Shown here: positions 1 to 8,299 of the stretch, one piece after another | Layout: the number at the start of each line of letters is the position of its first letter | Numbering within the stretch: position 1 is the first letter of the stretch | From: a virus | IMG/VR virus record: IMGVR_UViG_3300030060_007423 | Coordinates: 106,802-170,801 of that record | Length of the DNA stretch: 64,000 nt | Strand: one strand, 5' to 3' | The notes under the pieces: generated by a model | Databases searched by the model: none | The model's input: the letters and a program-made list of their open reading frames with translations, nothing else | What the model was told of the DNA's origin: nothing | Made by a program: the position numbers and the translations under genes

Positions 1-1
1 C

Positions 2-655
2 CAAAAACAAAAAGTTTTATTGGCTGGATTGATAGAGGCATTAGGAATAGACTCTGGTGAATTGATGATGTTAGTAAACAAAATCAAAAAAGGACTTAAG
101 ACTGAAGATAAAGAAGAACAAGATGAAGTTGGATTGCAAATGCCATTCGTAATGGTTTCTTCTGTAGATGAAGGCAAATTAAATGAAAGTATGATTGGTA
201 TAAAAACTAAAGCAAACTTCAAACCTTTACAACTTAAAGGAGCATTGGAAAGAGCTGGAATTAAAGGTTTTCAGATGAATAGATTATCTGTGACTCTAAC
301 AGCATTAAAATTAGATAAAAAATACTTTAAGAAAGCTAAAGAGATTGTTGATAAGTTAGGACTTTCTGTTATGATGGCAAAAGAATCTGTAAATGAAGCT
401 ACTAATCTTTGGAAACACTTCGATGCAAAGATGAAATTACAAGATACTATTATGGACCTTGAATATGATATGAAAATGATAACTAAAGATATAGCTCAAC
501 TTCATAAAGATATGGAACAAGAGGCAGAACCAGAAGGCGGTCCTAAAGCTACTAGATATGGTAGAGACATCGAAAAGAAAGAAAAAGAATACAAAAAGAA
601 AAAAGCTGAGTTCAAAAAACTTATGGCTAAATTGGATAGAATGGAACAATACTAA
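2..655 (+). CDS. 5'-truncated hypothetical phage protein
   Basis: The reading frame is already open at the first codon of the window and no convincing start is visible; a TTG at 20 is the first possible start. The gene therefore most likely begins outside the window. The visible ~217 residues have no recognised fold. The last ~85 residues are rich in Lys and Glu with heptad-like spacing, suggesting a charged coiled coil. The stop is immediately followed by the PAP2-like gene, so it is part of the same transcription unit. No function is assigned. Confidence 0.7.
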   Translation, partial: QKQKVLLAGLIEALGIDSGELMMLVNKIKKGLKTEDKEEQDEVGLQMPFVMVSSVDEGKLNESMIGIKTKANFKPLQLKGALERAGIKGFQMNRLSVTLTALKLDKKYFKKAKEIVDKLGLSVMMAKESVNEATNLWKHFDAKMKLQDTIMDLEYDMKMITKDIAQLHKDMEQEAEPEGGPKATRYGRDIEKKEKEYKKKKAEFKKLMAKLDRMEQY

Positions 656-1881
656 TGATTAGTTTGGTTGACATAGTAAACCTTAATAAATTGGTGTATT
701 CAGAAGACATCAAAAAGAAACATTTGGATGTAATAAATAATCCATCTCCTCTTTTTGAAAAATTTGATTTAACACAATGGATGGGAACTCCTCCTCCACA
801 AAATGGTAGTAGAACAACATTTAAGGAAATACTTCAGATAGATAGTATTCCAATGGATAGTGAATTTATTCATAGTGGTGATAAAACTATAAAATATTTT
901 GAAAATTGGTTTATTGAAAATACATGTGGATGTAATCATACATTTCCAAAAGCATATATAAATAAAATAAAAGATGCAACAAGACCTTTAATTCTAAAGT
1001 TAAAATATCATTATAATCGTCCAAGACCTATACAGGTTGCAGAAACACATGGATTAAAGTTTCATGAAGAACCATTGGAGAGTGCAAAAACTCCAGCATA
1101 TCCAAGTGGACATGCAACACAAGGAATGTTAATAGCTATGGTTCTATCTGAAATGTACCCAGAACATACTGGTGAATTAATGAATTTAGGTACTGATGTT
1201 GCAAACTCAAGAATGGTTGCAAAGGTACATTATCCATCTGACACAAAATTTGGATGTGATTTAGCAAAAGCATTATTTAATCATATTAAACAAAATTCTA
1301 ATATGAAAGAAAATATTGTAGAAAATAAAATTGTCAAAACCAAAAAACTTACCCTTAAGAATTTATTATCAGAAAATTATGATTTAGACAATCATCCAAA
1401 AAAGAAATGGATAAAGCAACAACTATCTTCAATAGATAAAAAAATAATGGAGTATTTGTTCAAACAGTACAAAGCAGTTTACTCGGCAGAAGGAATGGAC
1501 TTATCAGCGTTTAGTGCAAGTGAATTACAAAGTAGTTACCAAGTAGTAATGTTGATTGATGTTGACAAAGATCCTATGCCAGATGCATTTATATTTACAA
1601 GAGGTAATCGTGTAAAGTTATTAGCAACTGATGGACAAGGACCAAGTAAAAGTGCTGTAGTTAAAAAAGTTGTTAACATGGTAAAATCAGAAGGATACAA
1701 CTTAGAAGCTAGTAAAAAAATGAATGACATTATGATAGGTAAAGGCGCACCTGTTATAACTGATAAAAATAAAATTGAAAAAATGGTAGGACCAAAATTT
1801 ATAAAACACCTTGACAATGGATATTATGAAAGAAAACTTAAAAAAGGTGGTAATGTTGTAAAAAGAATGTATGGGAAATAG
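655..1881 (+). CDS. PAP2-superfamily (class A acid) phosphatase with extra C-terminal domain
   Basis: The three-part PAP2 signature is complete: K115-x6-R122-P123, P150-S-G-H153 and S185-R186-x5-H192-x3-D196. In the family these residues bind phosphate and form the phospho-histidine intermediate, so an active vanadium-haloperoxidase-fold phosphatase is expected. No membrane segments or signal peptide are seen, which fits the soluble class A type rather than lipid phosphatases. Residues ~225-408 form a second domain I do not recognise. It opens with an LxE-type motif (LKNLLSE) like the N-termini of genes just downstream. The start overlaps the previous stop (TAATG). Substrate is unknown; a virion-associated role is inferred from the neighbours. 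Confidence 0.85.
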   Translation: MISLVDIVNLNKLVYSEDIKKKHLDVINNPSPLFEKFDLTQWMGTPPPQNGSRTTFKEILQIDSIPMDSEFIHSGDKTIKYFENWFIENTCGCNHTFPKAYINKIKDATRPLILKLKYHYNRPRPIQVAETHGLKFHEEPLESAKTPAYPSGHATQGMLIAMVLSEMYPEHTGELMNLGTDVANSRMVAKVHYPSDTKFGCDLAKALFNHIKQNSNMKENIVENKIVKTKKLTLKNLLSENYDLDNHPKKKWIKQQLSSIDKKIMEYLFKQYKAVYSAEGMDLSAFSASELQSSYQVVMLIDVDKDPMPDAFIFTRGNRVKLLATDGQGPSKSAVVKKVVNMVKSEGYNLEASKKMNDIMIGKGAPVITDKNKIEKMVGPKFIKHLDNGYYERKLKKGGNVVKRMYGK

Positions 1882-1883
1882 AT

Positions 1884-3161
1884 ATGGCTAAAATAAAAAA
1901 AGGTAGTATTGTAATACCTAAAATCGGTGTACACAAAGGCGAAAAGCACACTGTAATTCATGACTTTGGAAATGGTACATATAATATACAACCAATGGGA
2001 TTTAGAAACAAATACCACTTAGGAGCAGCTGGTGCAAAGGCAAGTGACTTAAAATTGGTTAAAGAAGACAAAGACATTGGCCATCAAGATGATGAACCAA
2101 ACATGTTAAAATCCACTGCATTGGAAATAATGGAGTATGGTAAAAAACTTATGGATAAGTTAGATAAGTATGATGATATGGAAGAAGAAGTTGATTTTCC
2201 TAATTGGTGGCAATCAAAGCTTATTATATCAAAAGAATATCTACAAAAAGCTTATCACTATCTAGATTCTGAAGAAAAAACTAAAGAAGATAAAGTAGAT
2301 GAATCAACAGAAACTGATGAGCTAAAAGTATTACTACGTGATTTAATACAGAAAGAAATGGAAGAAAGAGCCGTAGTATCTAAAATACCATCAGCTTATG
2401 GATATGACGAAGATGTAGCAGGAATATCTGTTAATGGTTCAGATGTTGAAGAATCAACAAAAGAGTATGGTAAATCTCTCAAAAAAATAGCATTGGATAA
2501 ACAATTAAAAATGTTATCTAAAAAAGATAAAGAAACATTGTTAAAAATTGCAAAACTAATGGGTAAAGAAAAACTCAAAGAAGTTATTGAAAAAGCCAAT
2601 AAATTAAATGAAGCAAACAAGTACCCAACAGTTTCAAACAAGTTTAAGAACGCATTAGACAGATTACCAGAAAAACATTTTCATAGAAAAGGTGTAAAGG
2701 CATTAATCAAAAAACTAAAAGAAAAAGACCCAGAAGCTGCAATGGCATATACAATGGCCGCATTTGGTTGGATGAAGAATATGAAAGAAGGGTTTGCTAG
2801 TTATGCACAGCAAAAAGCAGCATACGCTAGTGGATACAAAGGCAAAGGAAAGAAAAAAAGAAAAAAAGAATCTATGGCTAGTCACCCAGTTGTTAAACAA
2901 GGATTTGCAATAGGTAAAGCTAGTACTGTTGGTGGTGAGGAAATGTCATCTGCATCTGGAATATCTGATAGTGATGAAGACCCAACAGATAATCATTCTA
3001 AAAAAGTTAAAGAAATTGTAAAAGCTGAACTTAAAAAGGCAGGTCTTGAAGATGATTATAATATTTTAGATGTAATCACATCCTTAGGTTTAGAAAATAC
3101 AAATGAGTCAAAATTTATTAAAGTAGTTAGGGAAGAAATAAATAAACAGTTGGAGTTGTAA
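1884..3161 (+). CDS. Lys-rich hypothetical protein, possibly virion-associated
   Basis: Residues ~1-60 look like a small beta-rich (SH3/KOW-like) module. The middle is acidic and helical. A Lys/Arg cluster (GKGKKKRKKE) lies near residue 320, followed by a Ser/Asp-rich stretch. Such mixed charge is seen in DNA-contacting capsid cargo, but no family was recognised. It sits two bases after the PAP2 gene, and its stop overlaps the next start, indicating translational coupling. Confidence 0.65.
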   Translation: MAKIKKGSIVIPKIGVHKGEKHTVIHDFGNGTYNIQPMGFRNKYHLGAAGAKASDLKLVKEDKDIGHQDDEPNMLKSTALEIMEYGKKLMDKLDKYDDMEEEVDFPNWWQSKLIISKEYLQKAYHYLDSEEKTKEDKVDESTETDELKVLLRDLIQKEMEERAVVSKIPSAYGYDEDVAGISVNGSDVEESTKEYGKSLKKIALDKQLKMLSKKDKETLLKIAKLMGKEKLKEVIEKANKLNEANKYPTVSNKFKNALDRLPEKHFHRKGVKALIKKLKEKDPEAAMAYTMAAFGWMKNMKEGFASYAQQKAAYASGYKGKGKKKRKKESMASHPVVKQGFAIGKASTVGGEEMSSASGISDSDEDPTDNHSKKVKEIVKAELKKAGLEDDYNILDVITSLGLENTNESKFIKVVREEINKQLEL

Positions 3162-3883
3162 TGGTTTTAAGAATGACATTTAGTGGTAGCCAGCAAATCA
3201 TTGAAGAAGTCTGTGAACATTGTGGTGAAAAGATTGAAGATGTACAACACAGTGAAATAATAGTACAGAAAGATACTGACAAGCGAAGATTGAGAATGCA
3301 GGATAGGGATGGACAGAGAAGAGAACTATTTAAGAAGGCAGATAAAATTGCAGGTATAAAGGCATCAGCATCTGCACAAGGAATGTATGATAGAGCTATT
3401 GATGGAGATGACTTAAAGTATAGTGTACGTGCAGAAAGAATGTGTAGTTCAAGTGATGGCACAACTACTCAATTTTGTTATAGGGTTACAAATCCAAAAT
3501 TTTTAGCAAAGACTAAGGCAGATGGAACAAGTCTTAGTGCTAGTTTTTTTGATCCAAATGAACCATTAATAAACGAAACCGGTTCAAAGGTTGGATTAGA
3601 TAGGCGAGGAAATGTTGTTAGATTAAAAGAGGAAACTAAAGAAGGTGGTAGTAGAAGACAAAAGGGAGCCTTTGGAGTTACTTGGTTTGCAAATTTAGAT
3701 GCTAGGCGACAAAAAACTGTGTTGGAACAATATCGTGGTTGTAGCTACATGTTAAGATTAGGTGCACAACAAGCAAGTGCTGAAGATGTCCCAGGATTTC
3801 AAAAAGGTGAAATGGGTGAAGGATTGGCAACATTTAGATCTTTAGAAGAATTTAAGTTAGCACACAGTAGATACTGTAGTTAA
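3161..3883 (+). CDS. Hypothetical protein with N-terminal CxxC
   Basis: A 240-residue protein. C-E-H-C near residue 18 could be half of a zinc site, but no clear second pair is seen nearby. The body is rich in Arg, Lys and Gly, with scattered Cys. The start ATG overlaps the previous stop; a second ATG four codons in is an alternative. I do not recognise the family. Position within the virion/accessory operon is the only functional hint. Confidence 0.6.
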   Translation: MVLRMTFSGSQQIIEEVCEHCGEKIEDVQHSEIIVQKDTDKRRLRMQDRDGQRRELFKKADKIAGIKASASAQGMYDRAIDGDDLKYSVRAERMCSSSDGTTTQFCYRVTNPKFLAKTKADGTSLSASFFDPNEPLINETGSKVGLDRRGNVVRLKEETKEGGSRRQKGAFGVTWFANLDARRQKTVLEQYRGCSYMLRLGAQQASAEDVPGFQKGEMGEGLATFRSLEEFKLAHSRYCS

Positions 3884-3895
3884 GAGGAAATAATT

Positions 3896-4228
3896 ATGGA
3901 AAAAATATTATATAGAAATGAAAATTTAAGACTTGAAATATACGAGACGGCTGAACCTATATTGTTTACTGAGGCTGAATATCAAGGTCGTAAAGTTAAA
4001 CTTAACAAGATAATGCAAGGTGATGCAAAAAAGTTTAAGGTATATGTTAAAAATCCAAAGGGAAATGTTGTTAAAGTAAACTTTGGACAAGGTGGTGATG
4101 CTAAAGGTGGAACTATGCGTATAAGAAAAAATAACCCAAAGGCCCGTAAAAACTTTAGGGCTAGATTTAATTGTGATACACCAGGACCTAAACACAAAGC
4201 AAGGTACTGGGCATGTAGAACTTGGTAG
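3896..4228 (+). CDS. Small conserved T4-like phage protein with Cys/Trp-rich C-terminus
   Basis: The 110-residue protein ends in a strongly patterned block: RKNFRARFNCD, then PGPKHKARYWACRTW. From memory, this block recurs in many marine T4-like phages, both as a free small protein and as the C-terminus of larger structural-region proteins; its function is unknown. A good ribosome site (AGAGGAAA) precedes the ATG. Two Cys and several His/Lys could form a metal or nucleic-acid binding surface, which is inference. Confidence 0.7.
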   Translation: MEKILYRNENLRLEIYETAEPILFTEAEYQGRKVKLNKIMQGDAKKFKVYVKNPKGNVVKVNFGQGGDAKGGTMRIRKNNPKARKNFRARFNCDTPGPKHKARYWACRTW

Positions 4229-4237
4229 GAAATTATT

Positions 4238-4933
4238 ATGATAAAACAAACATTAAAAATAATTGAAAGAATTGGTTCAACTACATGGTCTGGGTATACA
4301 GAAAAAGGTCGCTCATTAGACAATACTGTAGGTGGACAGCCAGCTGGCAAATCTCTTAAGAGACGTGTTGCAGATAATACAGTACCTGACCATGATGGAA
4401 AATCTGCACCGTATGGTTCAGCATATAAAAAAGTAAAAGACTTAGATGAGATGAGTGCAACTGCCAAAAAACATGGTAAGTTTGGTCTTACAAATGTACC
4501 ATTTCCAACTGAAGAACCAAATGAGTTTGCATATTTAGATTTTGTAAAGTATGTTAAGAAAAATGAAAAGAAAATCATGAAAGCATTATCAAATGTTAGA
4601 GGTGAAAGAATGTTTAAGGCAATTGAATCTGTATGGTCTAACTGGGATGATAAAGCAAATAAAGGAGCTTTTTCAAATATTCGTGGTAATAAGTTTGGTA
4701 GAGCATTAGTCTTAATGTTAAGAAAAGACGATTTAGTTTTTCAAAATACTGGAAACAAAATAACTAATCTAAAAGAAAAATATAATATTAGAAAGCAATC
4801 TTGTACACAATCTGATGGAGACAAAGGAAATACAGTTTTATATTATACAACTAAAAAGGGTAAAAAACGTAGTAATTGTCATACATCAAAAAAGAATGCA
4901 AAAGACCAGATTGCAGCAATAGAGGGACCATAA
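4238..4933 (+). CDS. Hypothetical protein with capsid-targeting-like N-terminus
   Basis: The first ten residues, MIKQTLKIIE, match the length and [LI]-x-E end of the capsid-targeting sequence removed by the T4 gp21 prohead protease (T4 IP proteins begin MKTYQEFIAE). The remainder is a 221-residue basic protein. A C-terminal block with two Cys (residues ~188 and 214) and many Lys resembles other small conserved marine-phage proteins. Inference: the protein is packaged into the prohead and processed after Glu10. No enzymatic motif was found. Confidence 0.65.
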   Translation: MIKQTLKIIERIGSTTWSGYTEKGRSLDNTVGGQPAGKSLKRRVADNTVPDHDGKSAPYGSAYKKVKDLDEMSATAKKHGKFGLTNVPFPTEEPNEFAYLDFVKYVKKNEKKIMKALSNVRGERMFKAIESVWSNWDDKANKGAFSNIRGNKFGRALVLMLRKDDLVFQNTGNKITNLKEKYNIRKQSCTQSDGDKGNTVLYYTTKKGKKRSNCHTSKKNAKDQIAAIEGP

Positions 4934-4935
4934 TC

Positions 4936-5472
4936 ATGATAAAGAAAACATTACAACTTTTTGAAGATAAAAAATCATCCAGTGCAGATCCAAAAAAATC
5001 ACCAGAATATTACAAAGGACTTTCTGCAAAAGAAAAGAAAGAAAGATCAAATGTAATTGCACGTAGAAGTAAAATGGACGATGATGACCCAGAAGCATAT
5101 GCAAAATTTAGAAGTGATGCTGGTGAAAAAACTAAACCATCAAAGCATACTAATAAATTCAAACAAATGTTTGGTGAAGAAAAGTGGAATACTCTTAAAG
5201 AAGTATATGAAATGGCAAAAGGCCTAAATGAAATGAGTGCTGCTGTAAAAAAAGCATTAAAGAAAAAAGCTGATAAATCTGGAATGCCTTTAGGTGTACT
5301 AAAGCAAGTATTTAACAGAGGAATGGCTGCATGGAAAACTGGACATAGACCTGGTGCAAGTCAACAACAGTGGGGATATGCAAGAGTAAATAGTTTTGCA
5401 ACAAAAAGTCCAGGTACTTGGGGTAAAGCAGATAAAGATTTAGCTAAAAAGGTTAGAGGAAAAAAGAAATAG
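4936..5472 (+). CDS. Conserved phage protein (DUF5824/DUF5872-like domain), capsid-targeting-like N-terminus
   Basis: The start is the ATG two bases after the previous stop; a longer frame starting upstream would overlap that gene. MIKKTLQLFE again ends in L-x-E at residue 10, as in T4 capsid-targeting sequences. Residues ~95-170 carry a recurrent phage block (KSGMPLGVLKQVFNRGMAAW, then TGHRPG, QQWGYARVNSF and TWGKADKDLA). I recall this as a DUF5824/DUF5872-type domain of unknown function, but am unsure of the exact accession. The central part is charged and probably disordered. Confidence 0.75.
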   Translation: MIKKTLQLFEDKKSSSADPKKSPEYYKGLSAKEKKERSNVIARRSKMDDDDPEAYAKFRSDAGEKTKPSKHTNKFKQMFGEEKWNTLKEVYEMAKGLNEMSAAVKKALKKKADKSGMPLGVLKQVFNRGMAAWKTGHRPGASQQQWGYARVNSFATKSPGTWGKADKDLAKKVRGKKK

Positions 5473-6164
5473 TGATTAGCCTTAAACAAATATTAGAAGG
5501 TAGCAGTAATACTTCAACATACACAGCCGATAGTGGTGAACCTGATACAGGATTTTTACCAGGTGGAAAGGCAAGACGTCTTGGTATGAGAAAGGGTAAA
5601 CCTGAACCTTGGTTTGAAAATGGAGGATACACACAGGTTGATTTTCCTAAAGGTGATTACATATATGGAAAAAGAACACGAGCCGAATTTAGTGTAAAGA
5701 AACGAAACGTTAGAATGGTTGTAAAATTAAAAGAATCAAATAAACCATTGAACGAAAGATTTATTGTTGAATCATCAAAATCTGAAATTATGGATGTAGT
5801 CAATACAGTATATCCATATATAGTAAAAGATTTAGGTGGAAGAGCCGTAAAGGTTGAAGTACACAACAATATTTACAAAAGACTTGGTGCTGTTGGTGAA
5901 GAAGATTTAATGGTTGATAACAATCCTTATGGTGAATATGATTGGGATAAAAGAAAGATATATCTATACGCATCAGCAATAAAGAATACTGAACAAATAA
6001 TTAGGTCATTACTACATGAACATACCCATACATTACAGAGTAGAAAAAAGTTCAAAGCTGGATATGATAGTGGAAAATATGATTACAAAACTCATCCATA
6101 TGAAAAAGCTGCAACACAAGCTGAAAGAAATTGGAAAAAATATTTGAAGTACCTAAATGATTAA
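5472..6164 (+). CDS. HExxH zinc metallopeptidase-like protein with capsid-targeting-like N-terminus
   Basis: The start is GTG, overlapping the previous TAG by one base. MISLKQILE followed by Gly matches the [LI]-x-E/G prohead-protease site. H182-E183-H-T-H186 is a zincin signature. A downstream H-P-Y-E211 gives a plausible third zinc ligand, as in gluzincin-like phage and toxin peptidases. A second candidate site (F-I-V-E100/S) lies just before the peptidase part, so residues 10-100 might also be removed. Inference: a protease packaged in the head and delivered with DNA. Substrate is unknown. The stop overlaps the next start by 8 bases. Confidence 0.75.
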   Translation: MISLKQILEGSSNTSTYTADSGEPDTGFLPGGKARRLGMRKGKPEPWFENGGYTQVDFPKGDYIYGKRTRAEFSVKKRNVRMVVKLKESNKPLNERFIVESSKSEIMDVVNTVYPYIVKDLGGRAVKVEVHNNIYKRLGAVGEEDLMVDNNPYGEYDWDKRKIYLYASAIKNTEQIIRSLLHEHTHTLQSRKKFKAGYDSGKYDYKTHPYEKAATQAERNWKKYLKYLND

Positions 6165-6678
6165 ACTAAAAGACATATTACATGAAGGTATTACTCTCAG
6201 TATATTTGACTTTGATGATACATTGGCAAAAACTGATAGTTGGATATATGTTATTAAAAATGGACGAGAAGTAAAAAGATTAGACCCGGCACAATTTGCA
6301 ACTTATACTCCAAAGGTTGGTGAAACATTTGATTTTAAGGATTTTGATAAAAAACTAAAAAACCCTAAAATCATAAAGAAAAACGTTGATTTATTACGTA
6401 AACAACTAAGTAAAGGTGGCAGGAAAGTGACTATATTAACTGCCAGAAGACTTGGTGCACCCATAAATTCTTTTTTCAAAACTCTAGGTATTCAGCCATA
6501 CATTGTACCATTAGGTGATGCAAATCCACAAAAGAAAGCAGATTATATAGAAAAGCAAATAAGAAAAGGAAAGTATAATCCTATATACTTTATGGATGAT
6601 AGTCCAAAGAATATCAGAGCAGTTGACTCACTAAAAAAGAAATATCCTAGAATCAAACTAATAACCAAGCTTGTATGA
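6157..6678 (+). CDS. HAD-superfamily phosphatase with capsid-targeting-like N-terminus
   Basis: After MIKLKDILHE/G, which has a T4-like L-x-E/G cleavage site at residue 10, the protein is a HAD hydrolase. Motif I is D18-F-D20-D-T22. Motif II lies in ILTARR. The acidic motif IV is DDSPKNI. At 173 residues it resembles the small Fcf1/T4-Pnkp-like HAD enzymes found in phages, for which polynucleotide or nucleotide phosphatase activity is typical; the substrate here is unproven. The HAD core begins right after the putative propeptide, supporting the idea that the first ten residues are an added tag. Confidence 0.8.
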   Translation: MIKLKDILHEGITLSIFDFDDTLAKTDSWIYVIKNGREVKRLDPAQFATYTPKVGETFDFKDFDKKLKNPKIIKKNVDLLRKQLSKGGRKVTILTARRLGAPINSFFKTLGIQPYIVPLGDANPQKKADYIEKQIRKGKYNPIYFMDDSPKNIRAVDSLKKKYPRIKLITKLV

Positions 6679-6681
6679 TAA

Positions 6682-7050
6682 ATGTCAGATATAAAAATCA
6701 TAAAACTAGACACTCATGCTCAAGGCCTTATTGGTTGGATTGCAGTACAGAATGACCACACTTTAGGGCATATATTCATGTCCGTTGAACTCGAAATGAA
6801 AATAAAGTTTTTAGATGCTTGGGTACATGAGGAGCATAGGAGAAAAGGTATATTCAGAAAATTGTGGAATACCAGGTGGTCATTTGTTCAAGAAAATTAT
6901 AATGGCTATAAAGTATACGCATGGGCATTACCAAAAAGTTTGCCACTCCTATTAGAAAAGGGCTTTATAGAGGGTGACACTTGTGTATATGTTGAAAGGC
7001 AAGTTGAAGACTTGAAGCCTCCTGGAGAGCAATGTTTTGTCTCTTGTTAA
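6682..7050 (+). CDS. GNAT-family N-acetyltransferase
   Basis: The core reads LDAWVHEEHRRKGIFRKLW, which fits GNAT motif A: a beta-strand, then an R-x-x-G-x-[GA]-type acetyl-CoA loop (here R-R-K-G-I-F). ALPKSLPLLLEKGF matches motif B. At 122 residues it is a minimal single-domain enzyme. The substrate cannot be read from the sequence. It lacks the L-x-E N-terminus of the preceding genes and closes this gene run; a 107-base gap with a promoter-like element follows. Confidence 0.8.
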   Translation: MSDIKIIKLDTHAQGLIGWIAVQNDHTLGHIFMSVELEMKIKFLDAWVHEEHRRKGIFRKLWNTRWSFVQENYNGYKVYAWALPKSLPLLLEKGFIEGDTCVYVERQVEDLKPPGEQCFVSC

Positions 7051-7142
7051 AGAAAAATTAAGAAATAGCATAATAAAGTGTATAAATGCTATTAGCATAG
7101 CTTAAATAAATCTCCATATTTTACTTTATATTAGTTGAATTT

Positions 7143-7153
7143 TATATTTATTA
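7143..7153 (+). promoter_or_regulatory. Short-form TATATTTAT promoter-like element
   Basis: TATATTTATTA lies a few bases before the ATG of the next gene in a 107-base gap. It matches the TATATTTATA core repeated ahead of other genes in this window. A GCTAT/ATAGC inverted repeat lies upstream near 7087-7100. Otherwise the gap appears empty. Confidence 0.45.
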
Positions 7154-7157
7154 GTAT

Positions 7158-7403
7158 ATGAAAGTAATAACTCATAGATTCAAAAGAAGTGTAGCGGATG
7201 ATAGTGATATTGTCTACTTAGTAAATTTAGTAGATTTCACTGGCAGACCGCTTGAAAGTTATATTGCAGAAACAACAGAAGAAAGAAATAATAAGTCAAA
7301 TAGTTTATTAAAAAGACATAATGTCAATGTTGTACAACACAATCAAGGTTTTAGTATTAGGACAGAAAATTCTACAGAGATTGTAGATAATGTTACTATC
7401 TAA
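7158..7403 (+). CDS. Small hypothetical protein
   Basis: An 81-residue soluble protein with no recognised motif. It stands alone between two promoter-like gaps, so it may be expressed as a single-gene unit. The ATG follows the TATATTTAT element by only a few bases, leaving almost no leader. Confidence 0.55.
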   Translation: MKVITHRFKRSVADDSDIVYLVNLVDFTGRPLESYIAETTEERNNKSNSLLKRHNVNVVQHNQGFSIRTENSTEIVDNVTI

Positions 7404-7450
7404 ATAATCAATATTTTATGGTATAAAATTTTTTTAATTCAAGATTTTTA

Positions 7451-7462
7451 GTTATATTTATA
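7451..7462 (+). promoter_or_regulatory. GTTATATTTATA promoter-like element upstream of the OM barrel gene
   Basis: A perfect copy of the GTTATATTTATA core found in many gaps here, preceded by a T-rich stretch but without the CCCAAT box. About 75 bases separate it from the barrel-gene ATG. That leader holds a small CTCC/GGAG inverted repeat and a purine-rich ribosome site. Confidence 0.55.
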
Positions 7463-7538
7463 ACTTAAAGAAATAACTCCACTATTAGGAGCTATGCATA
7501 CAATTTAGAATAGAGGTTAGAAAAAAAGAGGAAAATAC

Positions 7539-7952
7539 ATGAGAAATTTAATTTTAACAATTGCTTTAGTATGTGGATTAGTTTTCACATCACAAGCACA
7601 AAACGCTAAAGGCGACTGGTATGTTGGAACTGGTGATATTGCTAATATCGCTTGGACTGACTGGGCAATAAACCCAACAATTGGATATGCAGTACATGAC
7701 AACCTTATGGTTGGCGCATCTGTATCACAAGCAAATGAAGAAGCTGATTTAGATATGGATTTCCACGCTAGATATTTCTGGAACGGATATTTCGGATATG
7801 TAGCGACTGATGGACTTAGCACTGATGGCATGCTATTAGGTGCTGGTAAAATGTTTACACTACGAAAAGGTGTCTATGTAGACCCTAAAGTAGTATATAA
7901 CTCAGGAGATAAGACAACGAACCTACAGTTAGGTTTCGGTCTTACATTTTAA
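7539..7952 (+). CDS. Phage-encoded outer-membrane beta-barrel protein
   Basis: The N-terminus (MRNLILTIALVCGLVFTSQA) is a Sec signal peptide, with likely cleavage before Q21; the SQAQ style is typical of Bacteroidetes. The remaining ~117 residues alternate polar and hydrophobic positions with Gly/aromatic girdles and end in LQLGFGLTF. A terminal Phe of this kind is the usual beta-signal for BAM-dependent insertion. The size suits an 8-strand OmpX/OmpW-like barrel. A good site (AGAGGAAA) precedes the ATG. Likely roles are surface modification or superinfection exclusion (inference). Confidence 0.8.
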   Translation: MRNLILTIALVCGLVFTSQAQNAKGDWYVGTGDIANIAWTDWAINPTIGYAVHDNLMVGASVSQANEEADLDMDFHARYFWNGYFGYVATDGLSTDGMLLGAGKMFTLRKGVYVDPKVVYNSGDKTTNLQLGFGLTF

Positions 7953-8013
7953 TTATTAATTAAACCCTCTAATCTAAATTATTTTATTAACATTAACAAA
8001 GAAGGAGAAAACA

Positions 8014-8238
8014 ATGGATTCAGTAATTAAATACGTAACAGGTTTTTTTGGTGGATTGTTATCAATTATGATGGCAGTTTTACCAGTTACTATCGTTTGG
8101 CAAGTATTGACAGGCGGAAATGTATTTGGAATGGATGTTGTTGCTAATTTATCTGCTCTTGTAGAATCACTAGGTAATGGTGGTTTTGTAGGACTAGTAG
8201 TATTGGTAATAATTGCGTCATTCTTTACTAAGAAATAG
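8014..8238 (+). CDS. Small two-helix membrane protein
   Basis: 74 residues with two hydrophobic helices (about 8-33 and 55-71) separated by a short polar loop, ending in KK. An AAGGAGAAAAC site precedes the ATG. It lies between the OM barrel gene and a strong terminator, so the two genes form a compact membrane-protein unit. Size and topology would suit a holin or an inner-membrane partner of the barrel, but no family was recognised. Confidence 0.65.
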   Translation: MDSVIKYVTGFFGGLLSIMMAVLPVTIVWQVLTGGNVFGMDVVANLSALVESLGNGGFVGLVVLVIIASFFTKK

Positions 8239-8261
8239 TTTTATTTGATAATAATCTAGTT

Positions 8262-8297
8262 AAACGGCTCTGAAGAAATTTGGAGCCGTTTTATTTT
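8262..8297 (+). terminator. Rho-independent terminator
   Basis: AAACGGCTC and GAGCCGTTT form a 9-bp stem around a ~12-base loop, followed by a T-rich run. It closes the barrel/two-helix protein unit and is the clearest intrinsic terminator in the window. Confidence 0.85.
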
Positions 8298-8299
8298 TA

